From positions 193,646-257,645 of the forward strand of contig CAJNDS010000007.1 of NCBI GenBank assembly GCA_905221605.1: a stretch of 64,000 bases of DNA, written 5' to 3'. Source of the DNA: Symbiodinium natans (Eukaryota; Sar; Dinophyceae; Suessiales; Symbiodiniaceae). The notes under the pieces are model-generated. The model had not been told where the DNA came from. It did not search any database and was given only the letters and a program-made list of their open reading frames with translations. The position numbers and the translations under genes are program-made. Below, piece by piece: positions 42,701 through 52,200 of the stretch; the stretch's first letter is position 1; each line of letters begins with the position of its first letter.

Positions 42701-45700
42701 CCACATCCATGTTTAGACAGATGGGATCATGCATCCCTCCTACACGTTTTCCGTCTTAGGCTTTAGAGGGCTCAGGTTTCAGGGTTTACCAAAACCCAAA
42801 GCCCTAAACCCTAAACCCTATACCTTAAAGGGCTTAGTGTTCTTAGCATTTCTCCTCCAGAATATGGGCAGCGAGTTCTCAGCGCTTTGAATAAACAGCC
42901 CGCGATCTCCATCACAATCATACGCAACGCAATACTCTTAGGGTTTAGGGTTTGAGGGTTTCGGGTTTAGGGTTTAGGGTTTAGGGTTTAGGGATGCTTA
43001 AAGTTGTTGCACAAGTTGCAGTTGACGCTTGCGATCAAGAAGGCTATGGGACGATGAGTACTTTCAGCGACTCTGGTGCCAGCTTCTCGGCTTCCATGGG
43101 GGTGGTGCGGTCCTGCTTATAAGGGAATCCTACTATGTGGGGTCTCTGCTACGGGTCCCTGATTTTCGTAAACCCCCGAATGCACTCCACACTCTGCACC
43201 CTAAACCCCACCCTAAACCCTAAAAACCCAAAAACCATAAACCCTAAACCCTACACCCTAACACATCATTTCGGGGTTACTCAAAAGAAAGGCTCGAGCT
43301 GGCGACCTTTGCCAAGCATGGCGACATCAAGAAGGCAGCCCTGAAGCCTCAACGATAAGTAAATGGTCTCGGGTTTGAGGGTTTAGGGTTTAGTGTTCAG
43401 GGTGTGTCAGGGGAGGGCGTGCGCTCGGGTGTGAAACACCCCGGGCCGCGCGCTCGGGTTGCCTGTCAACCCACCCCGGCCACCCTTATACTCTATCAGG
43501 GTTTAGTGTTTATTGATATGATTATCTTCTGCGCCGATGCTTGTTTTTGATTTTTTTAAAGTTGCGGTGCGAAGATTGAAGTGGAGGCTCGGGGTAGCCT
43601 TGGTCCTTTTCGGGCCTTTGGCGTGACAAAGGCCCAAAGGCCTGCAGGGCTGCCCCCCTGCTCCCCTCCCCCCCCCCCCCCCCCCGAAAAATTAGGGGGC
43701 TTTAGGATATTGAGGGTTACCTTGTTAGTAATTAGGGTTTACATAGGGTTTAGGGTTTAGGGGTACCTAATTGGGCATTTAAAGGGGATCCTACGGTGTG
43801 GGGGTCCATTTTGGTGTCCCTTCTCATCGTAAACATGAAGCTTCAGGTGCCAAAGATACAAACTCCACGACGACTTTTCGGTCAACAACTTGTTGGGGCT
43901 TGAACCATATACATTTTTCATGAATGCCTATGAGGCCCTACAAACCCTAAACCCTTGCAACCCTAAACCCTAAACCCTTGCAACCCGAAACCCAGAAACA
44001 TCAACCTGTGGGGCTTTGGTCAGGTGAGTTTTCTACCTCTTTGGCTTGCGCCGTGGCTGCTGTCGGCCTTTGCAATCGACCTTTTTCTGGTCGCCGTCTG
44101 GTTCCTCTTCGAAACCCGACCTGACTTGTTGTTAGATGTAGGGTTTAGGGTTTAGGGCTTGACGTGTTGTTAGGTTTAGGGTTTCGTGTTGACTTTAGCC
44201 TTAACGCCTTGACCCATTTACACGCTTTGGACACTAGAAGTGCTGAGCCCTCCCCCGCCAATGTAGTGTCAACAGCGAAACCAGGAGATTTCTGGCACTT
44301 AGTAACTAATTAAAACTGTACTTGGTAACTAATTAAAACTGTACTTAGTAACTAATTAAAACTGTACTGACAACCCCATGATCGCCTAGGCAACTCTAGA
44401 CTTACGTAGGGGACGTATACTTGGGTTGCAAGTACAGTTATAAGTAGCTGCCAAGTACCATGAACTTCCAAGAAGGAGCTGATCCCACCAAGTATGTTGT
44501 CTTGGTTGATGGATGCTGTGACGCCGGACATTGTGCGGGGCACGCGCTTTGCTTTCGACGTGGGCTTTGCAATACTCTTTGTCACTGCGGACGAAGTTGT
44601 GGGATGTGTTCAGCGTTTCTGTTTTGAGTGGTGCGTAGTTGCAAGCCATATGACACCTAAGCCTAAACCCTGAACTGTCAACCACAAACCCTAAACGCCC
44701 TGGCCCATGATCGAGGTAGTAGCAGGAATGTCGGTGGGGCTTTTGGTTGCCTTGACCTGGTCGTCCTACTGCAGAACCAAGCTGAGCAGTCATGCCTTGA
44801 TGCTGGAGCCTTGACCGTTCTGACACGGATGTGGAAAGTTTCTGAAAACAGGGGTTCTTCAATAAGGGTAGCATAGCAGTTTAGCTTAGGTACATTAGGG
44901 TACCTCTACTTTGGGAAATATCTTCTATCAGACAAAGGGTGAGCATGCCAACTTTTACAGGGGTCCCAACCAGAACGGTTGAGGAGCAGATGTCGAACTT
45001 CGACTGGAGGGCTGCGAAGTGCACGAAGGCGGAAGACCGCCGCATAGTGCAGCATCAGATGTGCGAGCTCTTTCGTGAAGGCAGAGAGATGAAGGAGGTG
45101 GATCAGCAGGCAGACCATCAACAGACTTCATCCACTGCCATGGGCGAGCCTGATGCGGATGCACTGCCCCACGTCTCTGACGAGCCGTGTGGGATGTTGC
45201 TCGACGAAGGGCCCCTGGATGCGTTCAATGCTTTCATTCGAGGCTCCGTGCGAACGTTTGTCTTGGACCGCGTCGGTGGCGAGATGCACGTTCCGTACAG
45301 CCTGTGCCTTGTTGCTGCTCTGCCCACGAGCTTTTATTCATTGGTGGATATTTCGTACACCCTTGCCAACGAAGAGCTCGTCCGTGCAAGTGGACTTTCA
45401 TCCGTTGAGGCTTTCGCTTGTGCAAACTGCTTAAGTTGGCCTGCCTTTGTACTACTGATTCTCCCCATCTACTACCCCATCTATCTTCGCATGCTCAAGC
45501 ATGCTTTGTACATCCAATCCAGACCGCTGCGGCTTGTTCTGACAATCGTCAGCGGTACAGCGACCCACGCCTATGGCGCCGCCTGCATGGCCATCGTCGA
45601 GAGTTCTGCGACGCTTTGCGTGCAGCAAGCTGCGTTTAGCTGGGTCCTGCCGCTCGTCCTGCTGCTTCTCCTCCTTCAGCTGCGATGCCTTTTTCACGGC

Positions 45701-45754
45701 GGCGGCCACTCCAGCCCGGGCATTGCAGGGAGGGTAATGAGAATTCCTCACTGA
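36774..45754 (+). CDS. Multi-exon polytopic membrane protein, gene copy 1
   Basis: Exons supported by phase and by conservation in the copy at 49255-62194: 36774-36872, 36929-36979, 37059-37145, 37389-37553, 37637-37697, 38841-38909, 39207-39250, about 39634-39700, 39786-39867, 40239-40297, 40330-40377, 40552-40682, 42174-42371, 43043-43075, 43292-43334, 44024-44137, 44476-44634, 44716-44788, 44961-45754 (stop). The product has Cys-containing N-terminal segments, hydrophobic helices (exons at 40552, 42174, 44024, 44476, 44716 and the last) and a soluble block reading CFWLDRACIHQTD, SSSMLV, LWDDEYFQRLW, ELATFAKHGD. I recall this block as widespread in dinoflagellate membrane proteins; function unknown. 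The introns after 42371 and 43334 need GC donors. All introns carry telomeric repeat or small inverted-repeat elements. The gene may extend upstream through the exon at 36388. Confidence 0.65.
37035..37053 (+). other. Orphan tRNA T-arm / B-box-like sequence
   Basis: GCAGG GTTCAAATC CCTGC folds as a T-arm and contains a good RNA polymerase III B box. No matching acceptor stem or D/anticodon arms upstream, where telomeric repeat begins, so this is at most a 3' tRNA remnant or chance. Confidence 0.4.
38083..38274. mobile_element. Family B element with internal duplication
   Basis: The body from GGTTCCCTTAT to GACTCCCGGTC is present twice in tandem (about 80 bp). CTAG at both ends; flanks ATAA/CTAA. 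Confidence 0.7.
38516..38617. mobile_element. Family E element with 4-bp duplication, copy 1
   Basis: CTTAGTAGCTGAGTGAG ... GGAACTCAGCAACTAAG, flanked by TCCC on both sides; the homologous flanks are recognisable in copy 2 (about 51825 and 53491). Confidence 0.8.
39467..39571. mobile_element. Family C element, empty site in paralogue
   Basis: TGGTAGCCCAGTGGTACCC ... GGTTGCCGAGCTACCA. The matching place in copy 2 (54376-54382) reads straight through. Confidence 0.8.
39909..40049. mobile_element. Family D element with TA flanks, copy 1 only
   Basis: CTTGGAGGTTCATGG ... CCATGAACCGCCAAG, TA at 39907-39908 and 40050-40051. The paralogous intron lacks it. Confidence 0.8.
40690..42110. other. Intron of copy 1 with unique insert
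   Basis: Between membrane exons 40552-40682 and 42174-42371. About 1 kb (40840-41980) has no counterpart in copy 2. It contains a C16A16-type tract (41753-41784). Several short open frames on both strands, none protein-like enough to call. Confidence 0.5.
42174..42371 (+). CDS. Exon: transmembrane helix plus WLDRACIHQ motif (copy 1)
   Basis: 198-nt exon, identical in length to 56329-56526. It encodes LLPVLVLFPMVVFLLIFFFG (one membrane helix) followed by CFWLDRACIHQTDFELQ and PVFVARSSSMLV. The reading is continued exactly by the exon at 43043 (LWDDEYFQRLW) only if the intron starts with GC at 42372. That GC donor is present in both copies. Confidence 0.65.
43096..43178. mobile_element. Family F element, copy 1 only
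   Basis: ATGGGGGTGGTGCGGTCC ... GATTTTCGTAAACCCCC, about 20 bp after the donor of exon 43043-43075; the copy-2 site is empty. Confidence 0.7.
43756..43838. mobile_element. Family F element (worn)
   Basis: GGGGTACCTAATTGGGC, GGATCCTACGGTGTGGGGGT, TCATCGTAAAC. Confidence 0.55.
44281..44472. mobile_element. Family D element next to a splice acceptor, copy 1 only
   Basis: Left arm contains three tandem copies of a TAGTAACTAATTAAAACTG unit (44299-44368); right arm ends ATGAACTTCCAAG. Copy 2 reads directly GCGACAG|GAGCT; here the acceptor is remade as AAGAAG|GAGCT, three bases after the element. Confidence 0.75.
44961..45754 (+). CDS. Last exon of membrane-protein gene copy 1
   Basis: Longest well-supported open frame of copy 1. 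It follows a pyrimidine-containing acceptor (ACTTTTACAG) and opens in phase 1, matching the exon ending at 44788. It begins VPTRTVEEQMSNFDWRAAKC, a charged segment that likely faces the cytosol, then an amphipathic region (DAFNAFIRGSVRT) and four hydrophobic stretches (SLCLVAALPTSFYSLVDI; LSWPAFVLLILPIYYPIY; LVLTIVSGTATHAYGAAC; SWVLPLVLLLLLLQL). An ATG at 44939 also gives an open frame of 271 codons but lies upstream of the acceptor, so I prefer the spliced reading. Confidence 0.7.
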
Positions 45755-46274
45755 ACCTTAACTACAAACCACACTGAGCTAGGTTTGATCGTTCACACAA
45801 CCCAAACCTTAAACGCGAGAGGTGATGCTTGGCTGGGGTGCACCTTCGGTACAGCGTTTTGGGCAATTGTTAGTTATGGGGGTTTAGCATAGAGGGTGGA
45901 GGGGGAGAGGGTTTAGGGTTTAGGGTTTCGGGTGTCGGGTGTAGGGTTTGGGGTTTAAGGTTTCGGGCTTCGGGTTTCGGGGTAGCCACGACCTGGGACT
46001 TACCCCTCCCAAGATCCAAATACCACCCCGAGCCAAACACGAGAAACTGGCCCCCGGCACATATGCTTTCTTTCTCAGACGGTGTGTATGATGTATACTG
46101 AGTATACTGCATACATACCCTAAACCCTAAACCCTAAACCCTAAACCCTAAACCCTAAACCCTAAACCCCTAAACCCTATAGCTGCCCACAGACCCCTCC
46201 CCCCACCCCCCCCAACCCCCCGACTTGGAAGCCGTAACTCCACTCTGCCATTCTTCCCTACCCCGATACAAGGA

Positions 46275-46384
46275 CCCTAAACCCTAAACCCTAAACCCTA
46301 AACCCTAAACCCTAAACCCTAAACCCTAAACCCTAAACCCTAAACCCTAAACCCTAAACCCTAAACCCTAAACCCTAAACCCTA
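46275..46384. repeat. CCCTAAA tract
   Basis: About 15 units; a shorter one lies at 46118-46170. Confidence 0.9.
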
Positions 46385-46536
46385 GACTACGAGTATGAGA
46401 CAATCTATATGGATTAGGGCCCAGGTTTTAGGGTTTATGGCTTAGGCTCTAACCCCCACGAAACCCACATGTCGAGCATCCGGAAGTAGAGGGTAAACCC
46501 TAAACCCTAAACCCTAAACCATCAAAACACTGCCAG

Positions 46537-46618
46537 GTCCTCAACTTTGCTGCCAGTCGCAGTTGGATTCAAGGCATTCGGGGGATCCCAGCTACCGACC
46601 CTTGCATCTTGGGGGCAG
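46537..46618 (+). CDS. Exon-like island (VLNFAASRSWIQGIRGI)
   Basis: Acceptor ACTGCCAG; reads on PATDPCILGA; GC donor at 46619, or open to a stop at 46638. Between two ITS tracts. Confidence 0.4.
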
Positions 46619-47245
46619 GCTTGGAAACATTGTCGCCCTAAACCCTGAACGCTGTATAACACGAATCCCCGAACCCTACTAATCCCTACTTCCCAAACAG
46701 CATTCCCTGACCCTAATCCCTGAACCCTAATCGTGCCCTTTTTGTTTCTTACTTAATCAGCCTCCTACGACAATGCTCAGCACGCAATGCCGCGGGCTGA
46801 GAAGCTGAGGTATGCAGAAGATGCCTGAAAAGACCTGAAGACGAGTCTGAACCGCTCGGAAGATTTGGGGTCCAGCTTTAAAGATTTGGGGTCCAGCTTC
46901 AAAGTGAAGCGCTTTTGAACTGAAATGTTTGGAGTTTCCAGGCTTCACGGCACGCTGGCCACAAAACGAGAATGGGCCAACGGGGCGGGCGGGCGCCCCT
47001 GTTCATATTCCAAAACCACGGTAATCTAGTTGAGAACGAAGGGAACTTCAAAACCCTAAAGCCTAAACCCTAGACCTTAACCCTAGAAACCCGAAGCCCT
47101 AAAAACCCTAAACTTTAGAAACCCTCAAAACCCTTATGTAAAAAAGCCTAAACCCTAAAACCCCTAAACTTTAGAAACACTCAAAACCCTTTAAACAACA
47201 ACAAAAACCAAACCCTAAAACCCCTAAACTTCAGAAACCCTAGAG

Positions 47246-47338
47246 ATGAGGTTTCGCAGCCTGCGTGCCCTGAGGCTTGTTTTTCCCATCTCGCATGACA
47301 GTGCCGAAGGCAGTTCGACCTCTGGCTGTGGCAGGCCC
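47246..47338 (+). CDS. Coding-like segment (MRFRSLRALRLVFPIS)
   Basis: Starts at an ATG and continues HDSAEGSSTSGCGRPW. Lies between AAACCCTAA-type degenerate repeat and an AT-rich insert. Confidence 0.3.
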
Positions 47339-47339
47339 T

Positions 47340-47780
47340 GGGATATGATACGATACATATATACATAAGATGAATAGTAAGAATATTTCTAATTCCAATA
47401 ATAAGAAGAAGAATAATGATGATGATGATTTAAATCAGAATAACGCTAATAATAATCAGAATATGAAGAAGAAGAATAGTAATACCAGTACTATGATATG
47501 ATATGATGTGATGTGATATGATATGAGATATATATAGTAGTACGAAGAAGTACATGTAGAGCAAGAACAAGAATACGAACACTAAGAATAAGAATAATAT
47601 TCGTATGACGAAAACGAAGAATAGAAATATCAAGAAAGTTGTACTTACTGTTGGGCTGTGAGATAGTTCTATTGACGGTTTTGAAGGTAGTAATAGTAAG
47701 AAGAATAATACGAAGAACTAAACTAACAAGACAAGTGTAATTACTGTTGGGCTGTGAGATAGTTCTGTTGAAGTGTTTGA
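47340..47780. repeat. AT-rich A/G microsatellite insert
   Basis: AAGAATAAT-type repeat unlike its surroundings. It holds two copies of TACTGTTGGGCTGTGAGATA (about 47643 and 47743). No telomeric repeat inside. Confidence 0.7.
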
Positions 47781-47789
47781 AGGGCCCCA

Positions 47790-47895
47790 AACATACTAGC
47801 GACGCGCCGGACTTCGAGTCGACCGAGTGTCAGCACCGAGCAAATGCTGTTGACTGCTTTCGTGTCAGTCCAGACGCCAGAACCCTGGGAAAACC
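47790..47895 (+). CDS. Coding-like segment downstream of AT-rich insert
   Basis: Reads DFESTECQHRANAVDCFRVS, then PDARTLGK. Normal composition resumes abruptly here after the A/T/G-rich DNA of 47340-47780. Confidence 0.3.
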
Positions 47896-48220
47896 TAAAC
47901 CCCAAACCCTAAACCCTTGCGGGACATAGGGGTTCCTAAGCACGACCCAAAACTAGTAGAGGCCTAAACCCTAGAAACCCTAAGCTTAAACCGTAAACTT
48001 CCCTAAAAGGGCATTGACTTGGGGGCTCTTTTTTTCGATCCTTCCAGGTGTCTGGGACTAGAATTCGCGAGCTGCGAAGCAGCACTAAGATCTTAGAGCT
48101 AGGGTCTAGAATCCTTAGGGTTTTGGTTTTAGGGTTTAGGGTGCATGATCCTTGACCCTCGTCCTAGCCCCATGAGAGTCCGTAGCCCGACTAGATTCTG
48201 GCAAATTCTCTTCAAGCGAG

Positions 48221-48316
48221 GGGGCCCTCCAAGTTCGCACCCTTCTGCGGTTTCAAAAAGTCTGTCGCTTTGAAGCCAAGAATTTTGCTGACATGTTGCT
48301 TCTGAATCTCTTCACC
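48221..48316 (+). CDS. Exon-like island (RFQKVCRFEAKNFADMLL)
   Basis: Acceptor TTCAAGCGAG, 32 codons in phase 0, donor ACC|GTGCAG. A family-L inverted-repeat element begins 17 bp further on and extends the same frame artificially. Confidence 0.4.
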
Positions 48317-48332
48317 GTGCAGGATTACTATT

Positions 48333-48420
48333 CTAGTCAGACCCTTATTGGGTTTAAGAGGATCATGGTGGATCATATTCAGGAATATGTTTTTCATAGG
48401 GTGTTCAGGGGCCATCCTAG
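48333..48420. mobile_element. Small CTAG-ended element, family L
   Basis: CTAGTCAGACCC ... GGGGCCATCCTAG; flanks TATT/CATT. Core TTATTGGGTTTAAGAGG is shared with 56892-57057. Confidence 0.6.
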
Positions 48421-48730
48421 CATTTCATCAGTGAGCATCTTTTTCATCATGATTGGTGCTGGGTTTGGGTTTAGGCCTGCCTCCGTGCACGCCCCCTGCC
48501 AGGTGCTTCCTTGAGCACGTTCCTCTTGTGATGATTGTAGACTCCTAAACGCTAGACTTAACCCTAAACCCTAAACCCTAAGGCTAACATCCGTTGAGCC
48601 TTATAAGCCTTTCACAGCATCAGCGATGCACGGATTCTTGGCAATCTGATGGCGGAAGGACATGGGCTCAACTCAACCAGGGGCTCCATCCTAATTTGTA
48701 GGGCATGCGTGAAGTGTACGGTTCAGGGTC

Positions 48731-48903
48731 AGGGTTTAGGGTTTAGGGCTTAGGGCTTAGGGCTTAGGGCTTAGGGCTTAGGGCTTAGGGCTTAGGGCTT
48801 AGGGTTTAGGGTTTAGGGTTTAGGGTTTAGGGTTTAGGGTTTAGGGTTTAGGGTTTAGGGTTTAGGGTTTAGGGTTTAGGGTGAAACCCTAAACCCTAAA
48901 CCC
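48731..48903. repeat. TTTAGGG tract meeting CCCTAAA head to head
   Basis: About 21 G-strand units, then GTG, then three C-strand units (48884-48903): the orientation expected of a fused chromosome end. Confidence 0.85.
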
Positions 48904-48959
48904 ACACAGGGTTCCTATACACCAAATAATCTCTGCGCGCGCCGGGTTGGCCTTGGCAG

Positions 48960-49018
48960 GCCTCGCTAGTCGCTGCCCTGCACTTGTGCATGAAAAGGGC
49001 TCGTTTGAGCATTCTCAG
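48960..49018 (+). CDS. Exon-like island (SLVAALHLCMKRARLSIL)
   Basis: Acceptor CTTGGCAG, GC donor CTCAG|GCTC. Possible upstream exon of membrane-protein gene copy 2, though no matching exon is seen upstream of copy 1. Confidence 0.3.
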
Positions 49019-49254
49019 GCTCAAAGCCTTAAACCCTTCAATGCAAAATTCTGAATGCCTCCAAAGCCCTACCCGAACTAAACCTAAACCATTCAACTCT
49101 ACAGCCCATAAACCTTAAAACCCTTCAACTAGAAGACCCTGAATCTCACTATTCAATATTCTGCCGCTGTCACCCTAAACCCTAAACCCTAAACCCTATA
49201 CCCTATACCCTATAAACCCTAAACACAAAACCCTCAACCCTAAACGGGGTTTAG

Positions 49255-52200
49255 CCATGTCACGCCTGAGACGGCCCGAGTCCTTCGAGAAGCTGCGTGT
49301 GGAGGGCCATTTCCGCGGCGCGTCGCCGCAACAGCGCCGTGGCCCAGAGGTCTTTGCGATCATCGATCATCGTGTTTAGGGTTTTAAGGTTTTAGGGTTT
49401 AGGGTTTAGGGTTTAGAGTTTAGGCTTTAGGCTTTAGGCTTTAGGCTTTAGGGTTTAGGGTTTAGGGTTTAGGGAGAGGATGGGTAGGTTCTCTAAATTC
49501 GGGCCCCTTTTTTGGGTGTCATCTTCTTTAAGTGCGCCGTCCTCTAGTATATAGGACCCAAAAAGGGGCGATGTTATGATTATTGGGTGTTATAGAAAGG
49601 AGTGGGGGGGGAGGTTTGGGATTGAAATTGTATGCTCCATGAATCCGATGTATTTTGACAACAGAAGCCATCTCTTCCGGCACAGCATTTAAACCCTGAA
49701 CCCTAAACCTTGAACCCAAAACCCGAAACTCTTGACCCGAAACCCTAAACCCCAAACCCTAAACACTAAACCCTAAACCCTAAACCCCAAACCCTAAACC
49801 CTCAATCAAAACCCTAAAGGTCCACCTAAACCCTTCAGCCCGAACTGAACTCTCTGGAGGTTCAGAAGAGTTTTAGAACCCTAAGGCCGCAGAAAATGAA
49901 ACAGCGCCGGTTTAGGGTTTAGGGTTTAGGGTTTAGGGTTTAGGGTTTAGGGTTTAGGGTTTAGGTCCAAGCAAAGATCTGGAGCCTATAAAATGCGTGC
50001 CCCTATCATATAAGATCGGGTCCCTTGGGTAAGGAGAGTATGTAAGTTTAGGTGTTTTTCAGGGAGAGGCTATGTAAGATCAGGTCGTGTCGGTAAGGAG
50101 AGTACGTAACCTTTGGTGTTTTTCAGGGAGAGGCTTCGTAAGAGCAGGCTGCCTGACTTCTAAGTTCTGGTGTTTTTTGGCAGATGCTGCATGGGTCTCC
50201 TGCGCAGGTTTGTGCGTGCTTCAACACGGGCCTCCTACGGGGACCCTTGGCAACTTGCGGGCTGCTTACGTGCCACTTACGTGCCACTTACCACTTACGC
50301 GCCACTTACGGCCACTTACGTGCCGCTTACATGCCACTTACATGCCGCTTACATGCCGCTCAGGCCACTTGCGAACTTACGGGCCCCTCATGGGCCTTCG
50401 CGCCACTTACAAGCCTATAAAGTTGAACCTATAAAGAGCCATGCGCGAGCCACTTACGGGCCTCTGGCTGCTTCGAGCCTTCTGCGGACCTGGTCTTGGA
50501 GTTCGAGCGACGAGAGCTTGCTTGACGAATGCTGCGCCCGTTCGACTGACAAAAAAACGGGGCCCTGACAAACCCTGGATCGGGTTGAATTCTCACGAGA
50601 GCTTACTCAAAGACAGGGTCGACGCAAAAACATGCTTACACAGGATAGCCAAGCCTCAGCCCTTTTTGACCTTACAAGCTTCTCATTTGCTCTTTCCCGA
50701 GACATCCCCTCACATGTGCCTCACATGCCACTCGCCAGCCACTCACCAACCCAACCGCAACCTCTTATATGATAGGGGCACGCATTTTATAGGCACCTGA
50801 TCATCCCCTTGATTAGGGTTTAGGGTTTAGGGTTTAGGGTTTAGGGTTTAGGGTTTAGGGAGGGCTTAGGGCTTAGGGCGCAGCATTGGTTTGCTGAACG
50901 CAATGTGGCATGAAGACATCCAAGAGTCCAAGACTACCCCAAACCCGAAACCCTAAACCCTAAACCCTAAACCCTAAACCCTAAACCCTAAACCCTAAAC
51001 CCTAAACCCTAAACCCTAAACCCTAAACCCTAAACCCTAAACCCTAAACCCTACAAACCCTAACCTATAAACCCTAAGCCCTAAACCCTAAACCCTAAAC
51101 CCTAAACCCTAAACCCTAAACCCTAAACCCTAAACCCTAAACCCTAAACCCTAAACCCTAAACCCTAAACCCTAAACCCTCACCACGAAACCACACCGGA
51201 GCCTGCTCAAACCAAGCCGAAGCCACCTATGCGCTCGATAGAGGCGAGAGGGGTGGCAGGTTTAGGGCTCATGGCCCCTTATCGTCTTTAAAGGGTCCGG
51301 GTCCTGAAGCCTGAAGTGGGTTGGTTCTGTAGGTATATAATGCGGGCGTGACTTGGGGCAGGTGTAGGAGTTTGTAACCCCAAACCCTAAATCCTAAACC
51401 CTAAACCCTAAACCCTAAACCCTAGACCGGTTTGCGGCAGCTCTCCACAAGGATCCTTGCCAACTGCGGCGCGATTTTCGTGCACGGCTTGCCAGGCCAG
51501 GGTGGAGCATCGCAAGCCTAGAAGCCCTAAATCGTGTTCATGTGATTTGGGGTTTTGGGGTTTAGGGTTTAGGGTTTAGGGTTTAGGGTTAGTGTTTAGA
51601 AGCCCTAAACCGTGTTCATGTGATTTGGGGGTGGGGCGGGCGGGGGTTTGGGGTTTGGGGATGTTTGGGGAGTTTGGGGTTTAGGGTTTAGTGTTTAGGG
51701 TTTAGGGTTTCGGGGTGATTTGGAGGGGGGGTTTAGAGGCCAGAGATGTTTCCAAGCCACAAGCGCTCCCCAAGCGCTACAAATCTCCGTTCTTTTCTAC
51801 AGCACCGGCCTAAGTGATGACCAATGTTCTCCCGTGACAATCCTTACCTTGCTGTAGCATAAACTGCGCAAACTTCCCATACCCATTCCAAACCGACCCC
51901 TATATGACCACTTCTCGTTCCCTTCCGGGTCTATATAGTACGGCAGCTTATATAAAACGGACTCCCAAACGAAACCCTAACTTAGAGGACTGCCCAAAGG
52001 GTTTAGGTTTAGAAAGAGCCGTGCTTCCAACCTGCAATAGCCTCAGCTCCACAAAGCAAACCCTAAACCCTAAACCCTAAACCCTAAACCCTAAACCCTA
52101 AACCCTAAGCACACCCTCCACTATTTGTGAACTGACGTGGTAGCATCGGGGTAACTCCGTTTACTGCTCCTTAACCTCACCCTTCTTGGTAGCCCAGCGG

